Of a stretch of DNA of 64,000 nucleotides, positions 16,387 to 23,668 are shown one piece after another (positions within the stretch are counted from its first letter, which is position 1; each line of letters begins with the position of its first letter). Both the position numbers and the translations under genes were made by a program. The notes beneath the pieces are model-generated. The model was not told the origin of the DNA and made no database searches. It saw only the letters and a list, made by a program, of their open reading frames with translations. Source of the stretch: Cohnella candidum (lineage in GTDB: Bacteria > Bacillota > Bacilli > Paenibacillales > Paenibacillaceae); contig NZ_CP033433.1 of the NCBI RefSeq assembly GCF_003713065.1, positions 4,361,001-4,425,000 on the forward strand. The letters are read 5' to 3'.

Positions 16387-16893
16387 TCATCCAGCGGCGG
16401 ATTCGTCGTCCGCTCCCGCGGCGACGTCCGGATCGGTGGCGACTTCCTGATAAGTGTCGGTATCCATCACGCGGCGTGCTCCGATGTAGCGTTTCACGTA
16501 GTAATCCGCCGACAAAGAGTCGATCGTTACCCCGCGGGTAAAGGAAGCGTGGGCGAATTTGCCGTCGCCAACGTAGATTCCTACGTGCGAAACACCATGA
16601 CCGCTCGTGTTGAAGAATACCAGGTCGCCCGCGCGAAGATCGGCGCGAGCCACTTTTTTGCCGCGTTGGAACTGTTCCTTCGAGCTGCGCGGAAGCGTGA
16701 TCCCGAGCTTCTTGAAGACGTATCCGGTAAATCCGGAGCAGTCGAATCCGCCCGTGGTCGTTCCTCCGTAGTCGTAATCGACGCCGATCACTTTGCCGAT
16801 CGTGTCGTCCAGCTTGGAGTCAGCAAACGCGCTTCCGACTTGGAAGGCAAGCAAAAAAGCAAGAGAAAGCAGCAAAACGGAAACTTTACGCAA
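16387..16893 (-). CDS. NlpC/P60 family cell-wall endopeptidase (C40), secreted
   Basis: 168 aa. Signal peptide at residues 1-25 (MRKVSVLLLSLAFLLAF, cleavage after SAFA). The catalytic domain has Cys in FDCSGFTGYVF and His in GVSHVGIYVGDGKFAHAS, as in NlpC/P60 peptidases that cut the gamma-D-Glu-diamino acid bond in peptidoglycan. No separate wall-binding domain is visible; the C-terminus is acidic. TTG 16893 is chosen: GGAAGGGG lies 10 nt upstream, and the longer in-frame ORF to 17013 is actually the riboswitch sequence. Likely controlled by the ydaO-like leader, so wall remodelling responds to c-di-AMP. Confidence 0.88.
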   Translation of the reverse strand: MRKVSVLLLSLAFLLAFQVGSAFADSKLDDTIGKVIGVDYDYGGTTTGGFDCSGFTGYVFKKLGITLPRSSKEQFQRGKKVARADLRAGDLVFFNTSGHGVSHVGIYVGDGKFAHASFTRGVTIDSLSADYYVKRYIGARRVMDTDTYQEVATDPDVAAGADDESAAG

Positions 16894-16904
16894 GACTGGG
16901 TGTC

Positions 16905-17035
16905 CCCTTCCGATGCCTACGAGGTTAGCTGGAGGGTTCGGTTGAAGGTTCCCTATGGCCACTGTGTTGCGAGGCCAATTCACCCGTAATGGTTCCCCCG
17001 TTTCCCGGTGCACGGGAATTCGGCAATTTTTTCAC
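16905..17035 (-). promoter_or_regulatory. ydaO/yuaA-type (c-di-AMP) riboswitch leader
   Basis: The minus strand carries the conserved ydaO blocks in order: a GGGGGAACCA box, CGGGTGAATTGGC, a GGGAACC box, CCGAACCCTCCAGC and CAGCTAACCTCGTAGGC. These match ydaO riboswitches, which bind cyclic di-AMP and commonly sit before wall-hydrolase genes. The aptamer ends about 12-15 nt before the TTG start of the NlpC/P60 gene, leaving almost no room for a separate terminator, so control may act on ribosome access or through the aptamer's own closing stem. Confidence 0.88.
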
Positions 17036-17167
17036 ACAGCCCTAAATATTCGCTTTTTGCGGCGGACTTCCTGCTCCCCAAGGATTAGAATTCCTTAATC
17101 TTTGCCTCCCAATCGACTCTTTGAACCTCCTTTCAAGGCGGTTTTTTAGTTGCCCGTAAAACGCGCA

Positions 17168-17208
17168 ACCCCCGCCCGCAAGCGCCGGAGCGGCTTACGG
17201 ACGGGGAT
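17168..17208 (-). terminator. Probable terminator of the membrane protein/M1 peptidase unit
   Basis: CCCCGCCCGCAAGC pairs imperfectly with GCTTACGGACGGGG. It is about 70 bp past the stop of the membrane protein gene. The T tract on the minus strand is weak, so confidence is moderate. Confidence 0.5.
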
Positions 17209-17274
17209 TTCCCGGGCAGGAATTGTCGAATGACGACCGGGACTTCGGGCATGAGACGGACGGAAAAAACAGGC

Positions 17275-18090
17275 TTACTCGTTTCCCCTCCAGACCGCGA
17301 ATTGGGAGGCGGCGGTCCAGAGGGACAGCAGGGTGCGCACGAAGTGGAAAGCTTGGTGAAGCGCCACGGCGATAAAACCCGACCAGAGGAGAGAGACGGA
17401 CGACACGGCTGCGGATGCGGCGGCGCCGATGCCGGCCATCGCCAGCGAGACGGCCAGAAGCGGCAACGCCCGGGACAGGGCTTGCATCAGTGCTTTGCCG
17501 AAGCCTTCGCGGCTGACGGCGCCGAATTGAAGGCATTGGAACAGCACGTGGACGACGAAGCCCCAGATGAGCCATCCCGCCGCATAGGGTAGCAGCTCCC
17601 GGATCCAGCTTCCGGGAGAGCCGGCGCTGAAGAACCGGTCCTTGGCCATCGGCAGCAGCCAGACGGCGGGAAGCAGCGCGAGGGCGTTCTCCAGCCAGTA
17701 GAGCAGCACGACCGGTTTCCACGCTTGCCGGATGCCGGCGAGCATGCGGGTGCCGCTCTTCTCTTCTTCCGAATGGCGGAAGGAGTAATAGAGGCCGGCG
17801 TTGATCAAGGGAGAGACGATCATCCGGAACAGCAGCAAGCCTGCCAGCAGCCAGAGAAGCGGGTCGAGCAAATCGGTCCGAAGCAGCCGGAATTCCGCTT
17901 CGATCAGGAACAGCGGAATCGCGTTCGCGTTCGGGTGAAGGTCGGGATACCGCGCGAGCACGGGCGTCACCACGGAGTCTACCAGCCGGAACAGGAAGAA
18001 TCCCCACAATAAGCGATACAGAAATAAGAGAACCCCTACATACTTATGCCGGACCGTCATGTCCCATCCCTTGCCGAGCCATCTTCTCAT
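17275..18090 (-). CDS. Polytopic membrane protein of unknown function
   Basis: 271 aa with about five to six hydrophobic segments (for example VGVLLFLYRLLWGFFLF, LLWLLAGLLLFRMIVSPL, LLPYAAGWLIWGFVVHVLF, LPLLAVSLAMAGIGAAASAAV). No catalytic motif recognised. It begins 12 bp after the M1 peptidase stop, so the two are probably one operon and may work together. The start at 18090 is supported by GGTGAGGTGAG upstream, although weakly. I do not recognise a named family. Confidence 0.65.
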   Translation of the reverse strand: MRRWLGKGWDMTVRHKYVGVLLFLYRLLWGFFLFRLVDSVVTPVLARYPDLHPNANAIPLFLIEAEFRLLRTDLLDPLLWLLAGLLLFRMIVSPLINAGLYYSFRHSEEEKSGTRMLAGIRQAWKPVVLLYWLENALALLPAVWLLPMAKDRFFSAGSPGSWIRELLPYAAGWLIWGFVVHVLFQCLQFGAVSREGFGKALMQALSRALPLLAVSLAMAGIGAAASAAVSSVSLLWSGFIAVALHQAFHFVRTLLSLWTAASQFAVWRGNE

Positions 18091-18102
18091 GCGGCGCTCA
18101 CC

Positions 18103-20088
18103 TCACCATGCGAATGTGCTGAAGAAGCTTTCCAGCGCCTGGGCGACGCCGGTCGTCCATTTGACCCGTTCCTTGGAGGGGACTTCCGCCTTCAGGAAGT
18201 TGTTGTAGCGCCGGTTGTCCAGGACGACCGACAGGTTCGGGTCCACGGCCGCATAGAGCAGCGGGGATGCCGAATCGAGCTGCAATTGGGTCTGGTTCTG
18301 CGCTCCGTCCCACTGTCTGCGTTCCGTCCGGCCGTCCGCGTAGCCAAGCGCGAGAGTGACCGGCTGCGGGCTGCCTCCTTTGCGCTTGAGCGTCACCAAG
18401 GTGCGATAGCCGCCCTGCTCGGTTTTGTGGGAATCGATCGATTCGATGGAGAAGTCGGCCGTCTCCCCGCGGTACACGTAAGCGCCGAAGAAATCGTTCC
18501 ATTTGAGCTTCGTCACGTTTTCGGCCACCTTTTGAAAATCCGCCGTGGACGGGTGTTTGAACCGGTATTTCTGGAAATAGGCGCGCAGGATTTTGTTCAT
18601 CGTCTTCTCTCCGACCTGCCGCTCCATGGCCGTCAGCACGAGTTTGGCCCGCAGGTACACGTTATCCGCGTAGCCGTCCGGTTTGCCGTAGTGCCAGGCG
18701 AACTGGTGCAGCGGTTCGGGATCGGTGAGGTAGCTTCCTTCCACGGCCGTGTTCGGCGAAACGCCGTAAATGGCGGACATCAGCTTGTCTTCGGAGTAGG
18801 AGGTGAAGCCCTCATCCAGCCAAGCCTCTTCGAACTCGTTGGAGGCAGCCATGCCGTACCAATATTGGTGCGCGATTTCGTGAACGAGGGTCCGCTCCAG
18901 CTCGTAACCCGGACTGGCGCTCTTGGCGGCTGCGGCGGTGACGAGCGTCGGGTATTCCATGCCGCCGGCTCCGGCGCCTCCCGCGGGGGGCACGACCACG
19001 GACAGCGTCGAATAGGGATATTCCCCGTACCAGGAGGCCAGCTTGGAGAGCGACGATTTGGCCGCGTGCAGGTAGCGGTCTTTCAAGTCCTTATGAAGCG
19101 GGTCCAAATAAAGGCGGATTCGGACGCCGGGGATGCCGGGGGCGGAGAAGGAATCCTCGTAATAGACGAATTGAGGCGACGCGGACCAGGCAAAATCGTG
19201 CACGTCGTCGGCGTAATATTGGTACGTCTTGCGTCCCTGGACCGAAGCGGGGGATTTCGTCTGGAAGCCCGTCGCGGCGACGGTATAGTTGTCGGGCACA
19301 TTGATCCGCACGCTGTAGATGCCGAAGTCCGAGTAAAATTCGGAGTTGCCGTGGTACTGGTGAAGGTTCCAGCCTTCCGTCGTGCGGCCGCGCATGCCGA
19401 CCGTCTCGTAAACCGCGACTTTCGGGAACCATTGCCCGGCCATGACGAAATCGCCGGCGGTGCCCATGCGGGCGAACACTTGGGGAAGCGTGACCTTGAA
19501 ATTCATTTTGAGGGTCACCGACGCGCCCGGCTTGACCGCTTCCGGCAGGCGCAGCGTGGCGAGCGTGCGGTCCTGCTTGTTGCCGTCGTCGGGCTGGACA
19601 TAGTGCAGGCGGGGCAAGAGGGTTTCGCCTTCTTCCGTCGTCAGCGCGGCGATTTCCATCGCTCCGTAGCTGCCGGGCGCCATGGCGTCGCCGCGAAGCT
19701 GGCCGCCGGATTCCTTGAGGAACGTGCTGCCGGGGGAGAAGGCGTTCGGATACAAGTGGAAATAGAGATCCGAGACCGATTTCCGGCCGGGATTTTTCCA
19801 GGTGACCGTCTGCTGCCCCGTCAGCGTGTTGTCCGGGTTCAAGGTCACGGAGATATGGTATTCGGTCACGCGCTGGCTGAGGACGACCGGCTTCGGCTGT
19901 ATGGGCGCCGCCTCCGGCTGGGGAGCTTTGGGCACGGCGGCGGGCGGAGCCTTGCCGGAGGCCTGGGCGATGGCCGGCCAGGCATATTGCGTTTCCAGCG
20001 CGTCCGCGAACCCGAACCGGATCGAGAATACGAGGGCGACGGCGGCTGCGGTGAAAAGAAGCAGGCGTAGCGTGCGGCGCTTCGGCAT
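18103..20088 (-). CDS. M1 family zinc metallopeptidase (gluzincin), membrane-anchored
   Basis: 661 aa. N-terminal hydrophobic segment (LRLLLFTAAAVALVFSI, residues 6-22) is a signal or anchor. The zinc site HEIAHQYWYG and the third ligand Glu in EEAWLDEGF lie near residues 410-435, and the exopeptidase loop reads GGMEYPT instead of the usual GAMEN. The N-terminal half is the beta domain typical of M1 enzymes. It probably trims peptides outside the cell or at the membrane. ATG 20088 is preferred over TTG 20112 because GGGAGGG lies 10 nt upstream. Followed by a membrane protein in the same operon. Confidence 0.88.
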   Translation of the reverse strand: MPKRRTLRLLLFTAAAVALVFSIRFGFADALETQYAWPAIAQASGKAPPAAVPKAPQPEAAPIQPKPVVLSQRVTEYHISVTLNPDNTLTGQQTVTWKNPGRKSVSDLYFHLYPNAFSPGSTFLKESGGQLRGDAMAPGSYGAMEIAALTTEEGETLLPRLHYVQPDDGNKQDRTLATLRLPEAVKPGASVTLKMNFKVTLPQVFARMGTAGDFVMAGQWFPKVAVYETVGMRGRTTEGWNLHQYHGNSEFYSDFGIYSVRINVPDNYTVAATGFQTKSPASVQGRKTYQYYADDVHDFAWSASPQFVYYEDSFSAPGIPGVRIRLYLDPLHKDLKDRYLHAAKSSLSKLASWYGEYPYSTLSVVVPPAGGAGAGGMEYPTLVTAAAAKSASPGYELERTLVHEIAHQYWYGMAASNEFEEAWLDEGFTSYSEDKLMSAIYGVSPNTAVEGSYLTDPEPLHQFAWHYGKPDGYADNVYLRAKLVLTAMERQVGEKTMNKILRAYFQKYRFKHPSTADFQKVAENVTKLKWNDFFGAYVYRGETADFSIESIDSHKTEQGGYRTLVTLKRKGGSPQPVTLALGYADGRTERRQWDGAQNQTQLQLDSASPLLYAAVDPNLSVVLDNRRYNNFLKAEVPSKERVKWTTGVAQALESFFSTFAW

Positions 20089-20326
20089 AACGGATAACCC
20101 TCCCGTTGACAAGCATCTACGGACATCTATATGCGGGTTGTCCGCGGATTATTTCTGCTTGTCTGAGGGCGGGGGCGGTTATTGGAAGCCCAGCTTCTTG
20201 CTGGCCGTTCTTGTGGCAAACCGCTATTACCCAATAAGAAGCTGCACAGTGAGCATCAGCTTGACGAAACACTCGGTGACCGCAAAACCCGCACGATTCC
20301 TTGTGACATCCACGACAATATGGCGC

Positions 20327-20614
20327 TTACAAGTCTAGCTCGATCACGATGCCTATGTCAGCTGCATGTCCAGCGCCTGTTACGGCAGCGAAGCCCGTAA
20401 GCTTGTATCGATCAGGACATTCAGATCTCGGAGTAACCCGGCCTGTTCCGACGTGAGCAATGCCGACGCACGGATTCCTCGCGATACGGTCGTTTACGAC
20501 CACGGCATCAACGCTACTGTGGATTGCTATTTCAATGATGCGGAAAACGTGGTGACGATAATCGTATAGTCCGGGCTGACGTAGGTCTAGGCGATCAGCG
20601 TCGTCGCAACTCAA
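20327..20614 (-). pseudogene. Possible remnant ORF of unknown origin
   Basis: A 95-aa frame from TTG 20614, ending at 20327. The C-terminal part (YKLTGFAAVTGAGHAADIGI and so on) has a natural amino-acid mix, unlike most shadow frames, and is loosely like small phage structural proteins, but no family is recognised. The ribosome site (GGCGG) is weak. Reported as a candidate remnant only. Confidence 0.2.
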
Positions 20615-20618
20615 TTTT

Positions 20619-20654
20619 CCGCCGTTTTTGCAGTGAAACCAGCAAAAACGGTGG
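20619..20654. repeat. 13-bp inverted repeat (hairpin)
   Basis: CCGCCGTTTTTGC (20619-20631) and GCAAAAACGGTGG (20642-20654) pair with one mismatch around a 10-nt loop. It lies between the remnant ORF and the small membrane protein gene; a terminator or an element end are both possible. Confidence 0.5.
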
Positions 20655-20706
20655 AATCATTTATTTTTAGCGTAATGGGCTAAAAACTTCGCGAGAACTA
20701 AATCGG

Positions 20707-20752
20707 AAAAAATAGAAAGCCTTGCATAACCTATTAGGCCAGCGAGGCTTTC
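20707..20752 (-). terminator. Terminator of the small membrane protein gene
   Basis: On the minus strand GAAAGCCTCGC pairs with GCAAGGCTTTC (one mismatch) and is followed by TATTTTTTCC. It lies about 125 bp past the stop at 20877. Confidence 0.65.
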
Positions 20753-20876
20753 AATTTACTTTACTTCATTATACTTTTGATTCCATAAGGGAAAAGTACC
20801 AATGTATTGTGACGCTGCGATCTGTATATATGGATTTTTACTCGCAGTTTTTAAGCACAATCAGCGCATCATCCCA

Positions 20877-21167
20877 TCAATGGTTTTCTCCTCGCGTAAT
20901 CCTATCGCTAATCCTTCTGTTAAGGAATATGAAAAAATTAAAGCCTATAATCCATAACGCAAGTGATATTAAATAAACAGAAACATCAATTTCTGAATAA
21001 ACAAACCCAATTGTAAGAAGAACGATTAGGGCGATATTGGCAATAAACCAGCCGGCAATAAACCAGCCTTTCCTCTTAATACTAAAATCACCTTTAGAAG
21101 TTATTAGGTAATAGTTGTACCCTAAAAATGATCCAATATTAACGAACAATGGAGATTTATTCGCCAT
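20877..21167 (-). CDS. Small multi-pass membrane protein, unknown function
   Basis: 96 aa from ATG 21167, with three hydrophobic stretches (FVNIGSFLGYNYYLITS weakly; WFIAGWFIANIALIVLLTIGFVY; VYLISLALWIIGFNFFIFL). AT-rich codons mark it as foreign to the GC-rich backbone. No ribosome site precedes 21167, but the frame stays open upstream: from CTG 21245 it would add a further helix (NIIFILCILIPATISI) and would have GGGGGGG 5 nt before the CTG. The true start may therefore be CTG 21245 (122 aa). Divergent from the two-gene unit at 21376; possibly part of the same system. Confidence 0.55.
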   Translation of the reverse strand: MANKSPLFVNIGSFLGYNYYLITSKGDFSIKRKGWFIAGWFIANIALIVLLTIGFVYSEIDVSVYLISLALWIIGFNFFIFLNRRISDRITRGENH

Positions 21168-21307
21168 CTGAATGGAAATTGTTGCGGGTATAAGAATGCA
21201 GAGAATAAAAATGATATTCCGTTTGACAATAAAAGCAAATTTCAGAGATACCCCCCCTTTTTTTGATAAAACAAATTTGTAAAATTTAGATATTTGTAAT
21301 AATCTTG

Positions 21308-21336
21308 TTGAAAATTTAGAAAAAATTAGATAATAT
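21308..21336 (+). promoter_or_regulatory. Sigma-A-like promoter of the low-GC two-gene unit
   Basis: TTGAAA (21308-21313), 17-bp spacer, TAATAT (21331-21336), 39 bp before ATG 21376. Confidence 0.6.
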
Positions 21337-21375
21337 GAAAACGAATTAAAAAATTGTAAAAAGGTGGGATTTTAG

Positions 21376-21837
21376 ATGATTCAAGTTGCTAGCGGGGGTA
21401 GTTCGAGCACGAAAAATAGTAATCCTTTTGTCAATACTAGCAATTCTTTGCTAAAAAATCAAAATCAAGCTGTGCAATCTATCAAGCAGAATGAAACGGC
21501 TACTAAAGTGACAAATACAGTAATTTCATATGCGGGGTATGTTGCTCCAGGTGGTCCAATCGTTAAAGGAATAGTAGGAGGTCTTGGGACTGCTGCGGGT
21601 ACAACTGATACATGGGCAAACAATGCCGCGTCCAAAACAGTTAATGCAACAATTGTTAACACTGGCACCTCTGTTGGCGCACAAAATGCAGCACTAGGAG
21701 CACCTGGATACTCTTTAGCTCAAAGTGCTGCGAAAGCAGTAACTTCGACTTATAATGGTGTTGTTAATTCTGTAAATTCAGCATATAACCAATTCAAGGA
21801 TTTTGTAAATCCAGCAAGTTATATGCCGTTTAGATGA
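21376..21837 (+). CDS. Unknown Ala/Ser/Thr/Asn-rich protein with glycine-rich hydrophobic centre
   Basis: 153 aa; AAGGTGGG lies 9-10 nt before ATG 21376. Residues 1-45 are polar (Ser, Asn, Gln, Lys), residues 48-75 form a hydrophobic glycine-rich segment (VISYAGYVAPGGPIVKGIVG), and the rest is Ala/Val/Asn/Ser-rich, ending NPASYMPFR. No signal peptide. The composition resembles small secreted, pore-forming or phage-associated proteins, but no family is recognised. Its TGA overlaps the ATG of the next gene by 4 bp, so the two products are made together. A toxin/immunity or bacteriocin-like pair is one possibility (inference). AT-rich and probably acquired. Confidence 0.6.
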   Translation: MIQVASGGSSSTKNSNPFVNTSNSLLKNQNQAVQSIKQNETATKVTNTVISYAGYVAPGGPIVKGIVGGLGTAAGTTDTWANNAASKTVNATIVNTGTSVGAQNAALGAPGYSLAQSAAKAVTSTYNGVVNSVNSAYNQFKDFVNPASYMPFR

Positions 21838-22241
21838 ATCAAGAATTATCGTTTTCAAATGAAAATTTTGGGCTTTGTACTAGCTATGACGAATTAAAAA
21901 GACCAACTGAATTGCTGAAAGAACTCGCATACGAGAAAAATCACTTTATAAACATCTACATGCTTAAGAAATTCCTTCACTTAAATGATAGAGTGTCTTG
22001 TCTCGGTTATGTTGGTTCAAATTGTGTTTTTTCTGTAAGCTTTGATGTAAATTTTATTCCAGATGAGGAATACATTTTTTTGAATTTCACCTCAGTAGCA
22101 AGTTTACTTGCTTCTACACCCAATCAAAACCTTTATGCTTGCTCCATAGGAATTGTAATTAATGACAAGCCATCCCATAGGATAGATTTTTTCATACGTC
22201 GTAAAATCTACTCCTATACGAAAAGAACACCCGTCAATTAG
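21834..22241 (+). CDS. Unknown low-GC protein coupled to the preceding gene
   Basis: 135 aa, beginning MNQELSFSNENFGLCTSYDE. It overlaps the upstream gene by 4 bp (ATGA). Mostly soluble, mixed alpha/beta in appearance, with no signal peptide or clear helix; size and coupling would suit an immunity or accessory protein, but no family is recognised. The IS3 element begins at the base after its TAG stop; if the element is removed, the stop remains, so the gene is probably complete rather than truncated. Confidence 0.6.
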   Translation: MNQELSFSNENFGLCTSYDELKRPTELLKELAYEKNHFINIYMLKKFLHLNDRVSCLGYVGSNCVFSVSFDVNFIPDEEYIFLNFTSVASLLASTPNQNLYACSIGIVINDKPSHRIDFFIRRKIYSYTKRTPVN

Positions 22242-22380
22242 TGAAGTGCACCCCATATACGTGGACATTGGAAAAAACACTCTGGTGTTACCGATGAAGA
22301 CTGAAGTGCACCCCTTATAGTGGACATTGGAAAAACACCCTGGTGTTAAACCGATGAAAACTATAGGGGGTGCTTTTCGT
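22242..22380. repeat. Tandem duplicated IS left end plus fold-back
   Basis: Two 60-bp copies of the IS left end lie head to tail (22242-22301 and 22302-22361), both starting TGAAGTGCACCCC and ending with CCGATGAAGAC or CCGATGAAAAC. The second copy also forms an imperfect palindrome with the next bases (38-nt arms at 22302-22339 and 22342-22379, about 28 of 38 positions matching). GGGGGTGCTTTTCGT at 22366-22380 recurs at 23577-23591 by the right end. Confidence 0.75.
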
Positions 22381-22381
22381 C

Positions 22382-22777
22382 ATGGCGAAGAAGGGGCAAA
22401 AATTTGTTACGTATAGCTTCGAAACGAAGAAGAAAGCAATTGAAATGCGACTTCAAGGAATGACAAAACAGAAAGTGGCAGAGGTACTCGGAATCGAGGA
22501 TATTACTCGACTAAAAGTATGGATGAGACGCTACAAGCAGATGGGCGAGTACGGGCTTATGGATCACCGTGGGAAACGGAAAGAGTATGTCGATGAAGAT
22601 CGCTATGTACGGCGTTTGGAGATGGAGAATGCCGTCCTAAAAAAGTGGTTGGCCATTACGAAGGCGGAGGTGTACCAGAGAAATATAGGCTCGTCCATGA
22701 GCTCCGTGAAAACTTTAGCGTCACTGAGCTCTGTAAGGAAGTCGGCGTTTCCCGCAGTGGATACTACGCCTATGTAA
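22382..22777 (+). CDS. IS3-family OrfA (helix-turn-helix protein)
   Basis: 131 aa from ATG 22382, with AGGGGG 11 nt upstream. N-terminal HTH region (ETKKKAIEMRLQGMTKQKVAEVLG) and a short leucine-zipper-like segment (RRLEMENAVLKKWLAI) near residues 78-95. It binds the IS ends and is the N-terminal half of the OrfAB transposase. A slippery A AAA AAG sits at 22639-22645 in its frame, where ribosomes can shift -1 into orfB. Confidence 0.88.
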   Translation: MAKKGQKFVTYSFETKKKAIEMRLQGMTKQKVAEVLGIEDITRLKVWMRRYKQMGEYGLMDHRGKRKEYVDEDRYVRRLEMENAVLKKWLAITKAEVYQRNIGSSMSSVKTLASLSSVRKSAFPAVDTTPM

Positions 22778-23532
22778 AGCGGATGTATGTGGATAAGGAT
22801 AAAGCAGCAAAGCAGTTAGTTCGTGCCACCTTTGAGCGATACAAAGGGATTTACGGCTACCGGCAAGTTCAGCTTTTCCTGCACCAGGATCACGGTATCT
22901 GGATCAATCACAAGAAAGTACTGCGGTTAATGCAAGGGATGGGACTTCGCTCCAAAATTCGCCGCAAGTACCGTCCGTACAGCCGGACTTGGAACATAGG
23001 CGACCGAGTAGCAAGAAACATCTTAGATCGCCAATTCCGGGCAGATGCACCGAACCAAAAATGGGTCACCGATATTACGCAGTATCGAGTTGGAGATTCC
23101 TGGCTGTACCTCTCCGCCATAAAAGACTTATGCCAGAACGAAATCGTCGCTCACCATATAAGTGAGAGTAATGACACGGAACTTGTATTGCAGACATTCG
23201 CAAAGGCATTCGAAACGGAGAAGGACGTGACCGGTCTGATCGTTCACAGCGATCAGGGAACCCAGTACACGTCCTACAAGTACCACGACATGCTGCCAAA
23301 GGTTGGCGCCCAAATCAGCATGTCACGCCGAGGCAATTGTTATGACAATGCCTCCATGGAGAGCTTCTTCTCGCATTTGAAAGCGGAAGGGCTCTACCCC
23401 TATGATATTCGAACCTTTGAAGAAGCACAAAGGCGAATTGATGAGTACATCCACTTTTACAATCATTGTCGACCGCAAAGAAAATTGAACAAGCTGACTC
23501 CGGTTCAATACCGGCGCCAGCTTGTCGGGTAG
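22645..23532 (+). CDS. IS3-family OrfB (DDE transposase catalytic part)
   Basis: 295 aa frame, -1 relative to orfA and made as an OrfAB fusion by slippage at AAAAAAG (22639-22645). An HTH_21-like region (YKGIYGYRQVQLFL) precedes the rve-type catalytic core: Asp in KWVTDITQY, Asp in VHSDQGTQYTS, Glu in CYDNASMESFFSHLK. All three catalytic residues and the C-terminal YNHCRPQRKLNKLTPVQYR are present, so the transposase looks functional. The GTG at 22645 may allow minor independent starts. Confidence 0.9.
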   Translation: MVGHYEGGGVPEKYRLVHELRENFSVTELCKEVGVSRSGYYAYVKRMYVDKDKAAKQLVRATFERYKGIYGYRQVQLFLHQDHGIWINHKKVLRLMQGMGLRSKIRRKYRPYSRTWNIGDRVARNILDRQFRADAPNQKWVTDITQYRVGDSWLYLSAIKDLCQNEIVAHHISESNDTELVLQTFAKAFETEKDVTGLIVHSDQGTQYTSYKYHDMLPKVGAQISMSRRGNCYDNASMESFFSHLKAEGLYPYDIRTFEEAQRRIDEYIHFYNHCRPQRKLNKLTPVQYRRQLVG

Positions 23533-23611
23533 GGTTTTTCTTTAGTGTCCGCTAAATGGGGTCTTGACCAGACTGAGGGGGTGCTTTTCGTTTAGATGCA
23601 TGGGAATGACA

Positions 23612-23655
23612 ACAAAGCCGTATCCCTTAGCTGAGCGAAGGGGATACGGCTTTGT
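23612..23655 (-). terminator. Probable terminator of helD
   Basis: ACAAAGCCGTATCCC (23612-23626) pairs with GGGATACGGCTTTGT (23641-23655), a perfect 15-bp stem. It lies about 14 bp beyond the helD stop. The T tract is short. Confidence 0.7.
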
Positions 23656-23668
23656 AGGTATATAGCGG

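Larger units (their letters stand above)
20089..20876. other. Gene-poor transition zone between GC-rich backbone and low-GC island
   Basis: About 790 bp with no convincing gene. The first 500 bp have mixed composition and many short open frames in both directions with no ribosome site, resembling decayed coding sequence. The last 230 bp turn AT-rich. It contains an inverted repeat at 20619-20654 and the terminator of the small membrane protein gene at 20707-20752. Likely an old insertion or deletion junction. Confidence 0.5.
22242..23590 (+). mobile_element. IS3-family insertion sequence (IS150-like), apparently intact
   Basis: About 1.35 kb with overlapping orfA and orfB and a -1 frameshift window. 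Left end TGAAGTGCACCCC at 22242. Two right-end choices exist: CTTGACCA at 23570, whose inverse TGGTCAAGACCCC..GCGGACA resembles the left repeat, or GGGGGTGCTTTTCG at 23590, whose inverse CGAAAAGCACCCC also resembles it. TTAG lies just before the left end (22238-22241) and again at 23592-23595, which suits a short target duplication for the outer end. The element sits in the low-GC island, right after the two-gene unit. Confidence 0.85.

Noticed and set aside
16894..17013. 40-residue N-terminal extension of the NlpC/P60 protein
   Set aside because: This stretch is the ydaO-type riboswitch; its translation does not resemble a signal peptide, whereas TTG 16893 gives one.
17122..17150. Terminator-like stem AACCTCCTT/AAGGCGGTT plus T run on the plus strand
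   Set aside because: No plus-strand gene precedes it; may be a chance structure upstream of the riboswitch, so not listed as a feature.
18046..20070. 674-aa plus-strand open frame opposite the M1 peptidase
   Set aside because: Shadow of the peptidase gene, which has an intact zinc site; the plus-strand product has no recognisable domain.
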